Assembly: GCF_016801865.2 (NCBI RefSeq)
Contig: NC_068939.1
Coordinates: 153,766,240-153,830,239 of the forward strand
Direction of reading: 5' to 3'
Length of the DNA: 64,000 nt
Source: Culex pipiens pallens
Lineage: Eukaryota; Arthropoda; Insecta; Diptera; Culicidae
The position numbers and the translations under genes were made by a program. This document shows positions 45,797-59,060 of the stretch, piece by piece (position 1 is the first letter of the stretch; every line of letters starts with the position of its first letter). The notes beneath the pieces were generated by a model. The model was not told the origin of the DNA. It saw only the letters and a list, made by a program, of their open reading frames with translations, and did not search any database.

Positions 45797-48303
45797 TTTA
45801 TGCAACAAGTTGTGAAACGAAGATTTTTTCAGCACGAGTCGTACATTTATTCAACGAGTTTTACCGAGATGACACAAGTTCTCAAAAGTAATACTTTATA
45901 GCCCGCCAGCCTATCGAACTCCCCTATGGTTAAGTGAGATGGCTTAAGCGCCACTCCCGAAGGAGACCATCCACCTGTTTGTCGGTTTGCCCAGCCGTAG
46001 AGACCTCTCGAGGGGGGTTCAGTAATCCCGTTTCGGGACAGGGAGTTCTGTGGGGGTGTAAAACGCGTCGGAGGTACTCCGACTAGCGTACCAAGCCACT
46101 ACCCAGGAAGGGTAGCTGAAAAAGAAACCGGAAACGGACTGGAGACCTCAGGGCGTGATTCATCACCTGCGGCCTTCAACAGTCCACCTGAAACAGTGCA
46201 ACAGAAAACTAGCCAGTGGTCCAAGGGATTCGGAGCCCTGACTCCAGTAGAAAAATAAAGTAAAATAGAATAAGGAAAGAAAATCTACATTTATTTAATC
46301 GGTCGCGAATAACATGAGCCGACTCTCTCGGTCACCCTAGCATAAGTGTTTGTTTTATAGCTACTGTGTGTCTAGGTTAAGTGCAGCAGGAAAAACATTT
46401 GTAGGGTTTTGTGTTCGTTTATTTACAGTGAGTCATTCATGTTTTCGTACGTACGTTTGTGTTTGCCGGCGATCCTCCCCTCTTCCTTTCCCTGAGATCC
46501 TGTTACTTCATCCAAAATCTACCGTGTGTTTGTCTTCCTTCTTCTCTCTTCTTCTTCCGGTTTAGGTGTGTGTGCTATGTGCGTTTTATGTATTCATATT
46601 TGACGTGTCGGAACAATCTCGACGCGCAGCGCCGCGCTACTTAGTTGGTAAGGTTGGTAGCGGGCGAAAAGTGTGCCATGGACTTATCACTTAAGCATGC
46701 TTTTACTCACGGTTTGCTTGGCGTTCGCGGTCGACGATCACGTGGTCGTCTCGATACCTGTTCTGCTGCTGCTGGTTTCGAAGAAACTCTGGACGATTGG
46801 TGTTCTTGCTGCGGACGGCGTCTACGACGTCATCACTTGCTGCTGCTGCTGTTGCTGCTCTCCGGTTAGAACCGGACGGGACTCGAGCACGTGGTTGGTC
46901 GCACCTGCGAGGGAACCTCGACGACCTACTTTTGAAGATCTGCTGCTGCTGCTCGGCGAGAACGCTGGTTAGCTGGTTGTTGGTTGCCGGTTCGCGTGTC
47001 CGCCTTCGAGGCCGGACTTCTCTCCCTCTTCACTCACGTGGTTTCCTAACCTTCCAGGTTAGGTTGATGGCGGTTGGCGATCGCGATGGCGGATGCTGAT
47101 CGCGATGGCGGTTAGTTCAAGGACGCTGCGGTGACGGTTGCTGCTGTCCTGTTACGGCGTGGCCGTACAGTTCCGCTGCCGAGCGCGGTTTGGCGAGCGC
47201 TGGCCTTCGGCGGCGTGGGCGTTGCGGCCGGTTCGAAGCGGTAGCTGGTCCCCGGTAGTTCGGGCCGTCTGTGACGAGCGTGGCGGTGGATGCAGAGCTG
47301 GTCACGGGATAGATGTTAGGCTTCGCCCTGGGCAGGTGACCACGAGGTGGCCAACGACAGCACTTACCAGGATTTCTGGAACGCACATGCACGGCAGAAT
47401 TTCACACACGCACACGACACGGCACTAGTTCGAACTACTAAATCTCGCTAAACTAGCTAACCAGGGAAAGGACAGAGAAACACATTACACTAGAGATAAC
47501 CTAAAAAGACAAACTCATGGAAACTAGAAAACCTACAATTTAATCACGAGACGCGCACAATCGAGGGCCACTGGTGCCTCTTCCGCGGAACTGATAAAAG
47601 TGAACCGTTGGGCGCGTCATCAGAACGCCGAGACTTATGAGAGGCTTCAGTTCCGAATTCCGTTCCCTCTCACGGTTACCAACCCTGGACAATAGCTTGT
47701 CATTCCCCTAGACCGCTTTATCACCTCCACGATCTCATCACCCCCGAACCGCGAAAACGCGAAACTCTTCGCGAGATTCGTGCGGCTGGCTCTCCCCGAT
47801 CTCCTGTGCTGGCTCACCTCAAGAGCAGAGTTTAAACCACTCGGCCATCTGGTTGAACGGAAAGCTTTTGGGATAACTGGCGCAAAAGGTACTCGGCATT
47901 TGAGTGACCAAAGGAATGAGCAAAGGTCACTCAGCAAGAAAGCTCTACTCTGTGGCGTGTACGTTTAATACAGTTTAGGTATTTCTACTTTCCAATCATA
48001 CCGACTGTACTTTTACTCCATATGTACTCGTTACAACTTTTCGACACAAGTTCTGAAAAGTTCTACTTTTCAGCACGAAATAGGTGCTGAAAATTTGAAG
48101 TTTTCAGCACTTGTGTTGAAAAGTTGTGCTTTTCAATATTGTTTTGATTTTATCAGTTTAACTAATCAGATAGAAATTGACTTTAAATTCCATTTTAAGG
48201 GTGTTTTTTTAGGGTGTTTTTGAACTTGATTCGGTAAACCTCGTTAGATAAATGTTCGACTCGTGCTGAAAAAATCATCTATTTGCAACTTGTTGCATAA
48301 TTT
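45797..48303. mobile_element. TIR element with large GC-rich insertion
   Basis: Left end TTATGCAACAAGTTG then TTTTTTCAGCACGAGTCG. The right end gives the same strings inverted (CGACTCGTGCTGAAAAAA near 48257, CAACTTGTTGCATAA near 48286). The right arm carries an internal repeat of TTTTCAGCAC motifs (about 48050-48125). Arms are unequal because about 2 kb of GC-rich sequence (45898-47955) interrupts the left half. Confidence 0.7.
45898..47955. mobile_element. GC-rich insertion of unknown class (composite)
   Basis: Part 1 (45898-46275) is GC-rich, ends in an A-rich tail (AAAAATAAAGTAAAATAGAA) and resembles a non-LTR 3' end. Part 2 (46285-47955) contains TC-rich runs, CTG runs (46835-46860, 46941-46955), small direct repeats of GATCGCGATGGCGG (about 47077-47110) and overlapping frames in several phases. 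No reverse transcriptase, gag or LTR pair is visible. It may be a solo LTR or a LINE 5' region. Confidence 0.4.
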
Positions 48304-48432
48304 ACTATTTAAAAATATTGTTTGATAACATTTTGATTCATTTTTTAAATCTCATTTTTTTTCAAAAAAAAGCTCGGGTAACCAGATTTTGCACTATATA
48401 AAATTAATCAACCATCGGATGAGGAAGTAAAA

Positions 48433-48745
48433 TGTCGGTCCCGGCCTTGGTTGTTAGGCCGTTAAGTCATTCCGGGTGTAGGAGTCGTTTCCATGCCATA
48501 AGTACAAACAACAAACCAAACCAAGCCTACTCCGGTGGAATCGCTGGCGGCGGTTGGACTCGCAATCCGAAGGTCGTCAGTTCAAACACTGGGGTGGAAG
48601 GTTCCTTGGAGTAAAAAGAGGTTTGGGTGACCTCCCCATTCAAGCCTTCGGACTCCAAGGTTCGAGCAGAAACTTGCAATAGACACCACAAAAGACCCGG
48701 GGGTCGTTAATGTGGATGGTTTGATTTTTTGAAAATCAATAGATA
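48433..48745 (+). mobile_element. tRNA-derived SINE, diverged copy 2
   Basis: Starts CGGTCCCGGCCTTGG. It has the internal tRNA-like part GGCGGTTGGACTCGCAATCC with AGGTCGTCAGTTCAAACACT, then AAAAAGAGGTTTG and TTCAAGCCTTCGGA, shared with copy 1, and a tail GGTTTGATTTTTTG. Lies on the opposite strand to copies 1 and 3. The first tRNA-like head is mostly lost. Confidence 0.72.
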
Positions 48746-49900
48746 TAATAAATAAATTATTATTTACATGATATTTTTGGAATTAATCGTTTTGTAATAA
48801 AAGGTCAATAAAAATGGGAAAAAAGGTTGTGTTATCTGAAAAGTCAAAATCTTTAACTTTGCCGAAGACACCAAATCAACCAAACAATTGAAGAAAAAAT
48901 AAATTAACTTATTTGAATCGTTACTAACTTTCTGGTATGGCTTTGGTCTCTAGGCCATCTTTGTAGAGCATTTAATTTACTATGAGATTATTTAAAAGGA
49001 AACAGGAAAAAAATCATTAATTCTATATTTTTTCCGGTTTTTTCATACTTCAGCCTCAAGTATCATTGGATAAATGCTATCCAATTTGGCTCATATTTGA
49101 CTGAGAGGCTGAAAATATCCCACTGATTCATAAACAGTTTGTGAAGCTGACTTTTGAACGAAAGTCCCATATTCTGGACTGGAAAAAAGATTCATGGTGC
49201 ATATGGCTTCTTTAGACAGAGACAATAAAATTAACATAAAAATAAAAAGGTATCAAAATGCAAAATTCAGAAGCACGAATAAAATGCCAAATTATGGAGA
49301 ACTACTTACTATTTAAATGAAAACCATTGTAGAGTGACTTTTGAGTAAAAAAAGAGGATTTGGTAGTGAAGACATCTTTGATTTTTTTTCTTCTAATATT
49401 TAAAAATAAATATAAATGTGAATATTCAAGCTAATGTCACTTTTGCACTAAGTGTGTTCAGCAAAATCTTCTGAAAATTCAAAAATATATCTGTAATTCT
49501 TATGAATCAAATACATGGGTTACTTTCAATTAATCAAATCTGACTACATATTAGAAGCTTACTATCGAGCCCTCTATAACTCCTTAATTTCTTCGATTTA
49601 TTGGTCAATACTGGCGCCCTCCCAAGAGGCCTGAATTTTCTTGCAATCCCAATCAATCGTTTAAATAAAGAACAACAACAAAATGCCCCATTTCCCCCCT
49701 CAATTGGGTCAACTTTAATGAATTTCGCTAACGACCAAGATCGAAACAACTGATTAGCGGTAAGATTAATTTGCGCAGCAATCAGCCACAAACGTTGTAA
49801 ACAAACCACTTGCAACGCCAAATCGCGCAATCGGACAGACTGCCTGTCTCCTTTGCTGCCACACCGCGGTTGATAGGCTGCGCTCAAAGCGTGTGTTGAT
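48746..49900. other. AT-rich stretch with repeat relics
   Basis: Includes TTTGCCGAAGACACCAAATC (48859), a relic shared with 30240 and 58355. A 117-codon minus-strand frame at 49534-49887 has no recognised domain. Confidence 0.35.
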
Positions 49901-51900
49901 AGTAATTAATATTATTAGCTACGAAAATTATGAAATCCCACCGAGAGAGAGTGCAAGACGAGAGTAAAGTTTTTCCTCGCAGAACGTCAACGTCGTCGTC
50001 GTCGCGAAGTTTTGTTGACGATATGGCGTGTTGAGTGTGTAGTGTAGCTTACAGTCGGGTTGAGGTTAGGGTGGCTCCTGATCACAAACCCTAGCGTTCA
50101 TATTTTAGAGCTGAACCACCCTATCGCGCTGATCTTGCCAAGGGTTAACTCGGACACGCGCGTGCACGCTCGGTACAGATTCGTTCGAAGCTGGGAATTA
50201 AAATAATTTTTGTTTACTATTGCTGGCTCGAAGCGTTCATGTGTTCAAAGGACGACGTGGTTGGAGGTTAGGAAAGGGGAAAACCGGACTCGACGCCGTG
50301 ACGCCAAAGAACCAACGGTTCTTCGTGTAAAACTCACGCGAGCCTGCTAGAAGGCGTATGACCACTTAAGAGCCCTGGTTTGAGATTCAGCTCTTTGGTA
50401 TTGTGGGCTTTTCATATTTTTTACTGGAAGGGATCGTTGATTGCCGTCCCTTGCACCGTGGACGGTGGCAAATTATTGCAAATTAGATTGTTGAAATATA
50501 TTGGTAGCTAATTTAAAGATATGTTTTACGTCGCAGTTGAACTCACCAAAGTACATGTTTGTAGAACAAATGAGCAACTGTTGCAATTTGGTACCCCGCT
50601 CGTTACCGGAGCTACCAGAAGCCCGAATCTGTCGAAAGTTATCCCTGCGGGCACAGCTTCCTCCAACCTGGTGCTGTATCGATCAGAAACCAAAGCCCCG
50701 GAACAGATTCGATCTGGCAGGGCGTCAAATGGGTCATAATTTGACACGCTGCTTCTCTACGGGAGACTCTGAGTTGGCAAAGCTCGCCGAGACTGATTTA
50801 GAGCCCGGAAAGTAGGTCATAAAAAAGCTGCAAGAATGGGACACGGAACCCCCTCAAGGCTTTAATGGTATTAAATCCTTGAATCCACCCTCTCGTGAGA
50901 GGTTTTTTTTCAGCCTCCTCCTTTCAAAGTCTTTCTTTTCTTCAAAGAGTTCTTTTCCCCAGCAGTTCGACACAGTCGAATCCGAAACCAACCTCTCTGC
51001 GCACTTGCTACTTCAGATGTCCCCGGGGTACCCCTATTTTCAACGCCTCGTACGGTGAAATACGAGTCGAGCTGCTGCACTTGGACTTCATCTGAGGGAT
51101 TTCTCGTTGGTCCTTGTTATCTTTGAGCGTACATCTTGAAGAAAGGTATTGCGTTTACAAAGTCTTCTAAAGAAATTGCCATCAGTCAGAAAGACATCCA
51201 CTCGTCTTTAGGAGGATCAGTTCCAATTTCTTCCTCCCTCCATGGTGAAAACCGATGATGATGATGATGGACCACAACAACAACAACTCCAGTTCGGGAG
51301 CGGGGGTTGCTGTAAATTAGGCGAACGATTGTTGTGGGATGGTGCAGAGAACAGGTCCGGATTTTTTACGTCCTTTTTTTCGTTCGATGCATTCAACACC
51401 AAGTGAAAGGGGACCGAGGGACATGTGTTCTAGCTTAGATGTGTGAGTGCTTTCACCGGATACTTTTCTATCAAGGATCGTAAAAAAGAATGCTTAAGGA
51501 GTAAGTGCGAACAAAAAAGGGATTCCGGCTGTATTGTTGCACCTGTTTTCAGAGATAGGACTACAGTTTTATGATTTATTAGGTTCCATATCATTACGTT
51601 CCCTGAATTAGCAATCAATATTGAAAATGTTCAGACATCGCCACATAACTTGAAATCAAAGTCCAAACGCTTGCGGTGGCTAGTTGTGGCGGGGCAATCA
51701 CAGCCAGTGTCAACAACGACGTTCACACGTGTCTACACGTGTTGCACTTGGTTGATATCTTCCCAGCTGTCAGTTCGCTATTGTCGAACAGCTTGTGAGA
51801 TAACAAAGGGCGTGATAAATGTCCGCCACTTGGCTGTTGTTGTCGGACACGAGTTTGAAGACCAGTTGAAGAAATAAGTTTTGCCTTCCGGTTTAATTTC
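49901..51900. other. GC-richer single-copy island 6
   Basis: The largest single-copy-looking segment. Overlapping frames at 50501-50815 and on the other strand at 50526-50747 do not resemble known proteins. CGTCGTCGTCGTCGCG near 49990 and a GAT triplet run near 51255 are simple repeats. No exon structure can be supported. Confidence 0.38.
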
Positions 51901-53291
51901 ACAAATTTCTATAAATCTAAAAGAAATGCATAATTTACCTGCAATTCAGTAGTTTTATTTTATTTATTTTTTAAAGTTATACATTTTCTTTTATTTATCG
52001 GCGAGGTACTGAGTCAGAATTTAACATGTCATTTCAACTCAAAAGTATGTAAATATTTGCGTAACGTACTTAACTAACTTTATTATTCTAATTCCCAGCA
52101 TAACTTATATAAGCCTACATCGATAAGGATGTAAATTTACACCATCTATATTATCCACTTTTCATTTCATTTCATTTCGTTTTTATAAGGTTGCTTTTAC
52201 AATTACATTGGTGCAGTTGTTTATCTGAGCTGAGTTTTGGACTACCTTTCAACAGCTGATTTGTTCGAAATGAGGAGAGAGTTTACTGGTACTAAGGAGA
52301 ACAAAATGGACAGAGAAGGAAAAAAATTGCAAAAATAACTTTTGAAATAGATAATCCACTTTTGAAAACATAAATTTGTATAAAATTAAATTGCTTAATA
52401 ACCCCTAATTTCAAATAAGGAAATCATCATGTGAGTGAAAATTTGAAATTTACTTTTCAAAGTCTGTAAATTTTAGAAACCGGTACATTTCGCTGATAAG
52501 CGTTTTACTGAATGGACATTTCGCAAAAGAAAAAGACACCTAAACGACAGCTTTTTTTATTTTAGGAAAAAGTTTTTTAAATGATTGGAAATTTTGTGAT
52601 ATTTTTGGCTTAAAAATCTACAAAATCAAAAAATGATTTTTTTTAACAAAATGTTTGAACAGCCTTATTTTAAATGAATGCATAAACTCATTAAAATCAT
52701 TCCCATATTAAAAATAAATAAACAAGCTGTTCGCTCAACAGCATATTCTTGGCATATTCCCAACAAAATCAGTTTTCACTTCCAAAAAAATCACAGAAGG
52801 ATTGTAAAACTCTGCAGACTTATTTGGAAATTCCCAAACTTCAGATCATTAATTCGATGCCTCTGTGCTCTCCTGTACTAAGCTTGCCAATAGATTGATT
52901 GATTTATCAATTTACCAAATGACAAAAAATCACTCAATTTTTTATTTCAGAAAACTCTTCAACTTTGATTTCAAGGAACTGCTCATGGTTGAAACAAACA
53001 AAACCCCAAAGAAATAAATTAAATTCACTCTTTTTGAAACTTTCATATCTGCAGTTTTTTTTTTTTAATAGATCCAATAAACCAAATTTTCAGTTTTTGC
53101 ATTTTGGGTGTTTTTTAATAACCCTGACTCAAGGCGGTTTCAAAAACACCCAAATAGCAAAAACTGTAAATTTGGTTTTTTGGACCTTTTAAAAAAAACT
53201 CCAGATATGTTCATAATGTACAAATGAAAAAAAAAACAAAGATTTCAAGAGAAAATATCTTTTAAAGAATGTTTTTCAAAAACCGCATGTT
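51901..53291. other. AT-rich stretch with a small inverted repeat
   Basis: A TTTCA run lies at about 52161. An imperfect inverted repeat at about 53045-53215 pairs CCAAATTTTCAGTTTTTGC with GCAAAAACTGTAAATTTGG. Otherwise nothing recognised. Confidence 0.45.
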
Positions 53292-54902
53292 TTAAAAAAA
53301 AATCAAATTATTCGCTCTACAGCAGGGGTGACCAAAGTATGGCCCGCGGGCCAAACGTGGCCCGCGAGGTGATATTTTGTGGCCCGCGGACCCATTTTGA
53401 ATGATCATTTAAAATGGCCCGTAGACCACTTGTAAAGTGATTTTATACTTTTTCAAAAATAAGGTTTATTTTAAACTTTTATATGCTTTTTTTATTTTTT
53501 GTTAATTAAAAAAACCTATTATTTATATTGTGATCCCCACTTTAGGATACAAATAATTTGTTCAAAAAATTTTATAATAAAAACGATTTCACACGTTTCA
53601 ATATACGTGGAACTAGTAAATATCGTCAAAATGTTCATCAAACATTTTTGGAAATATTTTAAAAAACGTTCAAGTTTGACTTGGAATTCTGTAATGGTTG
53701 CAAAAATATAAGTTTTCTTCATTAATTTGCAAGCCATAATGACCCTTTTATGAACTGACCCTCAAATTTACATTGCACTTCAGGATTCGAACGTAGATAA
53801 CGAATCTGATTCACTACCAACTGATTCAGGCAGACAAACGGACGATCAAGTTTGTTGCAAATATTTTACAAAGCTTTCGGAGCAAAAAAATATATTCAAA
53901 AAACTTTAAAAAATTAAACTTAAATGCAATCAGCTGAAATTTATTAAATATGCATTCCTTTGCATTCGAGCATGTTGGGGTTTACTAAAAATAATTTGAA
54001 TTTTAGTGAATTTTCGATAAAATAAATAAATGTTTTTTCGCTAGATTGGTTTATTTTGTCGAATCTTATTTTTTTTTAAATGATTGCAGTTTAACTACGG
54101 AAGCTAAAATCATTTTCTTACAATTTTTTTCATTGAAATGTTGAAATTCTGTCTCTCAAAGATTTTTCATTAGCCACACTTTACTTATAGATATAATTAC
54201 GCCGTTAGAAGAATTGTTCAACATGTAATGTAACCATTTTCGATACATAAAAAGAAAACTTTTTTTTTTGAAAATTTCGGCTAAAAACTTTTTTTTAAAT
54301 ACCTGAAACAATAAAATAAACAATACCGATAGAAAACCGTTATTTTGTGGTTTCTATTATTTTGAATTGACTTTTTTTAAATAACAGAAATTAAATCTTT
54401 TGAATTAAAATAGCGCAATTTATTTTTTTAAAACCTTTTTTGAAAATTTGGCCCGCAAGCTCATTTGAGCTTCAAATTTGGCCCGGCCTCCAAAAACTTT
54501 GAGCACCCCTGCTCTACAGCATTGCCTTGGCGTTCTCGATTGCGAGATTCCTACTCGAAACTAGGTGTCCGAAGGTTTGTTTGTTGAGGCAACTGCAAAC
54601 CTCTTTTTACACCTTAGCTTCCATCCACCCCGGGATTCAAACTGACGACCTTTGGATTGGCAGTCCAAATGCCTACCAGCGACTACACCGAGGCAGGACC
54701 CAGGGAGACGACTCCTACACCTGGATTGAGCAAACGACCTAACCCTCTAGGTTAGACCGGGGCCAACATTTACTTCCCCATCCGACGGAAGGCGTAGTCA
54801 GACAAATCTCGTCTCGAAAAATGCCACCGGGACCGTCTGGGATCGAACCCAAGCCGACTGGGTGAGAGGCAACCACGCTTACCCCTACACCACGGTTCCC
54901 GG
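53292..54902 (-). mobile_element. tRNA-derived SINE copy 3, split by a hAT MITE
   Basis: The SINE's T-rich 3' end (53292-53322) and the remainder (54520-54902) are separated by the hAT MITE at 53323-54511. Rejoined in order they match the copy at 1802-2180, with the same two tRNA-like modules (B-boxes near 54634 and 54841 on the minus strand). This copy is about 30 bp longer near the 5' head, where copy 1 has lost a segment. Confidence 0.9.
53323..54511. mobile_element. hAT MITE family H1, copy 2 (inside SINE)
   Basis: TIRs CAGGGGTGACCAAAG and CTTTGAGCACCCCTG. The duplication CTCTACAG is at 53315-53322 and 54512-54519 and corresponds to a single CTCTGCAG in the intact SINE copy 1. 1189 bp, same orientation as copy 1. 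Confidence 0.95.
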
Positions 54903-55732
54903 TTCATGTTTTTAAAAGAATGCTAAATCTCTGAAAAAATTTTGCAAACATGTTTTTTAAATTGCCCATTTTTCAAGGAACTATTCATGCTCGAAAGAGT
55001 GAAAAACACTTAAAAATAAATATCATCTATTTAAATAATGAAAAGATCATCTCGTACTTGAATGAATTCAAAATCCCACAGATTTTTTTTTTTTTTTTTG
55101 AAGAGACAACTTTTTTCAATGAACTAGTCATGTTGAGAACAATGCTAAAAATACACAAAAACATGCAAAAAAAATATTTTAAAAAAATGTTTAATCTAGC
55201 GTAAAAATATAACTGTTTATTTCTTCAACTACTGTTCATCTTTTGACGAGTATTTTTTTTAATAACTGAAAGTTGAGGTGAAATAACATTAAAAAAATGT
55301 AAATTATATGATGGAATTGTAAACTTTCGATTGAAACTCTGTTTTGCTGTTTAAAGTTATTTGCATTTAAGTGTGACTGAAAATATATAGCAATATCTCA
55401 GCTACTTTTGTACTGATTTTCAATTTAAAAAAATGAAACATAATTTGAATTTTCTCATCTGATTCTGAGTAAACATATTTTTAATTTTAAGTTCAATCCT
55501 AACATAAGGAAAAGCTATGAACAAGTGTTTTAGAATTTGGTAAATGTTATAACTAATTTCAAAAAAATAAATAAAACATTTTGCTCCAAATATCACATGA
55601 TTTCAGTATTGTTCCGTGTTTTAACATTGAAAATCAGTCTAATAGCTGGAGAGAAATTGTTGCTTGTATATTGATCTCAATTTTGCATACACTTAAAAAT
55701 CATCATAGCTCAAGAGATGGCATTTTTGGATA
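54903..55732. other. AT-rich stretch, nothing recognised
   Basis: AT-rich. An 84-codon frame at 54950-55204 is homopolymer-driven and matches no family known to me. Confidence 0.4.
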
Positions 55733-56300
55733 TGGGTAATTCTCCGCCAACTCACACAGCAGTTGCCCCGATCCCTCTTAGATTTGCGTGAAACTTTGTC
55801 CTGAAGGGTTACTTTTGTCCCTGATCACGAATCCTAGGTCCGTTTTTTGATATCTCGTGACGGAGGAGAGGTACGACCCCTTTCATTTTTGAACATACAA
55901 AAAAGAGGTGTTTTCAATAATTTGCAGCCTGAACCGATGTTGAGATAGGGATTTGCTGTCTAAGAGAATTTTATGTAAAATTGGATTCACGATTTGATGA
56001 CGTACTCGTAATTCTGAAAAACGTATTTTTTATTGAAAAAACACTAAAAAAGTTTTAAAAACTCCATTCCATTACTCGACTGTAAACAAAATTTGGAACA
56101 TGTCATTTTAAGGGATATTTAATGTACTTATTGAATCTACATTTACCCAGAAGGGTAATCTTTTCATTTAGGGGTTTTGCAGGGTTTTTTAGAGTGTAAC
56201 AATGTTCTACAAAGTTGTAGAGCAGACAATTACAAAAATGTAGATGTATAAACATAAGGGGTTTGCTTATAAACGTCACAAGTTTACGATTTTACGAAAA
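55733..56300. mobile_element. Foldback family F, copy 2 (one arm and loop)
   Basis: GGTAATTCTCCGCCAACTCA starts it, with TTTTTTGATATCTCGTGACG near 55842 and ATTTGCAGCCTGAA near 55919, as in 11455-12385. It continues to the loop motif AGAGTGTAACAATGTTCTAC near 56191, where the second arm is missing or unrecognisable. Confidence 0.72.
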
Positions 56301-58140
56301 AAAAGGTTTGAAAAAGTTACTTTTTATTAAAAAAAAATTCTGCTGATTGGAGCATATTCAAGGAGCCCAAATCTATCAAACCTTGACAAAACTAAAGCGT
56401 CAAAAATGTCGAGTTGTGTAATGATTGTTTTACTCAATTGAAATTTTTGTTTAATAAATTGAAGTGAAAGGGTAAATTTTAAAAGGTAGCGTGAATTCTT
56501 CTTAAGTTTCCAAATTTAGAAGAAAAGTTTAGTTTTAAGAGAAACAAAAATAGGACAGAGTTTGTCGGTAATGAACAGTCGACTGATTATTTTGAGTCTT
56601 GTACATACTCAAAAGGCAGTTATTTGTTTGGATACAGAACTTGCCCTTCAATTGTCCCCGCTACATTTCAAACAAATAGTTTGTCAGTATGCTCTGATTC
56701 CACCTTTCAACTACATCACCCATGGCGGGAGGAGAACCCACCCTGCCAGGTCTTCAAACCCTTACAAGAGCTTGATTAGCGCATAATGGATGGTCATACC
56801 CGCGGTACAACCCCTGGTTCGTGGCCATCCTCTTCGACACTACACACCGGCCCGAACTGGTTTCTTTTTACACCACTTTTTGCACCTTCCCTGCGAAATA
56901 CGAAACTGCATTTAAAGCCTCGGCCAGGTCACGAGGAAGTGCAGCGAGGGTGAGTGCATTTCTTGTGGAAGTCGCACCTCGCCTAGCAGCAGCAGCAGCA
57001 GTGTCAAGGCAAGGTTCGTTAGTTGCCACCTTCTGTCCCTGGCTCGAGGTGCCCCGCAGGCAATCATGATGTTGTGCTGCTGCCCGGGTTTCTTCTAAAA
57101 CATGTGATTAATGACGCCTAGTGACAAGTTGGTTTCGCTGCATCATATACAGCTGGGTTTAGCTCTGTGCCACCAACGTACGCGGACATGTACGAACACA
57201 TATATGTGTGTTTATTAGGTTATTGGGGAGGGTATCTTAGTCAGCTGATCCACAGTGGCACGGAAAGAAGCTCTTTTGAGTTGGTTGGTTACACACAGAA
57301 AAGAAAAACATAATTTTAAGAACTTCAACTTTTCCGTGTCGACCTGCTGCTTCAATGCATAGATCAATCTGTCGTTAAGCAGATTTCTTCTGCTGAGCCA
57401 CTTCTCGGAACTCAATCTCACACAGACTCAACTAGTCTGATTGCTACACTCTGCAATCGCTAGTACACACTAGCTGCTCTCTAGGATTAATTATAACGAG
57501 TGCGCGGGTGAAGTTTTCAGATCCTCGCGAGATATCTCCCACTTCTACGCTCGCGTGTACGACGCAGAGAAAAGTGATTTTGGATTTACAAATTGCATAC
57601 AACATCAGATCTTAAAGTTGCCGTTGGCGTAAGCTGATTTGCGTGATTGTCACGGCCCGGTGACACATTGGCTAGTTTTTGCTGCTACGTATCGCCCATA
57701 TCGAGCAATAATGTGCACCTCGATTGAGAAATTTATGGTAGGCGATTGATTCAAAAGTACAGTCTGGTTTGACTGCAAACATGAATTGTGCAATTGGTGC
57801 AACTTTTTTTCTCTACTTTTGTGCAAACTATGCTGGACCCATTCTGATTTTGACAGAACAAATTAAGCTTCATTAGAACGGTGCAATGTTTGGCAGGGGG
57901 TTAGTGGATTAGTACGCGCAAAGGTGGGTGTCACTTCGCAGAACGCGAACAGTACTGATTGTGGCAATTAGTGTCGTGCGTGGACGAGAGCGTGGAGTAA
58001 TTGAAGCGATTTCTTTTTTCAATGTGTTGAAATTGACAAATGAGAAGCTGGTTGATATCCGTTTTGTTTCTTGTTTCAACACTAAATGAGCAATTGCACA
58101 TACTTTAAAATTTTTAAACGATCACATCTCATTCATTCAT
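56301..58140. other. Single-copy island 7
   Basis: From about 56560 the GC content rises. Frames up to 82 codons (56821-57069) lack known domains. An AGCAGCAGCAGCAGCA run lies at about 56986. No splice-consistent gene model can be supported. Confidence 0.35.
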
Positions 58141-58149
58141 GTATCAATA

Positions 58150-58385
58150 GAGCAATTCTCTGAGATTTCGGTCATTCAATTTCATTTTGTATTTTTTAAT
58201 CCGGCTGAAACTTTTTTGGTGCTTTCGGTATGCCCAAAGAAGCCATTTTGCATCATTAGTTCGTTCATATAATTTTTCATACAAATTTGTCAGCTGTCCA
58301 TACAAAATAAATATGCGAAATTTCAAAAATCTGTATCTTTTGAAGGAATTTTTCATCGATTTGGTGTCTTCGGTTAAGTTTTAGG
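58150..58385. mobile_element. Relic of a foldback family (half element)
   Basis: Begins TAGAGCAATTCTCTGAGATT and ends ATCGATTTGGTGTCTTCGG, shared inverted with relics near 30240 and 48859. Only one arm is present. Confidence 0.4.
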
Positions 58386-59060
58386 TATGGATATGAACTA
58401 CACTGAAAAAAATTATGCACAGTAAAACTTTTTTTGTTAGTTTTTTATTTCACTTTTTGTCTCTTAAACTTGATTTGCAAAAAAAAAAACACTTTTTTTT
58501 AATTTTCTGATATGTTTTAAAGAACAACAAGTGCTAACTTTTTTTCAATTTCATTTATTTGATGTTAAATCGAATTTTCAATCAAAAAGTACTTGACTGA
58601 AATTTTGATAAAGTGCACCGTTTTCAAGTTAAGGCCATTTTTAGGTAACTTTTTAGAAAATAGTCTCACTTTTTCATTTTGACAAAGAACTTTGTCCTAA
58701 GGTTTCTATACTTGGTGTCAATCCAAAATTTTCGCGAAGCGAAAACGTTACGTGACGAATTCCCCTCTCGGCAAATTTCCCCTCTTTTTGGTGCACGCTG
58801 GTTGGATGAACGAACGTTTCCCAATCAGTCGATCGAGAGACGTGAGATTGATGTATCTAAAATCTCCCCCACTCCACCTCATAATTTTCGGATCGTCGAC
58901 GAGCCAACAAAACTCGGCTCGGTCGGTCCCGAAAATTCATTCTATTGCTGGACGACGACGAGGACACATCAGAAGCAGATGGTTTGGTGGCCCGGTAGCA
59001 GACGGCCTGGAGGTCCGGGAGCAGATGGCTTGGAGGCAAGGACCAGCTAAGACATGCCGG

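Noticed and set aside
46645..46972. Leu-rich ORFs as membrane or polyglutamine-type protein
   Set aside because: The leucine runs are a CTG simple repeat read in different frames inside a probable insertion.
50501..50815. 104-codon plus-strand ORF as a small gene
   Set aside because: A second plus-strand frame and a minus-strand frame are equally open over the same bases and no domain is recognisable.
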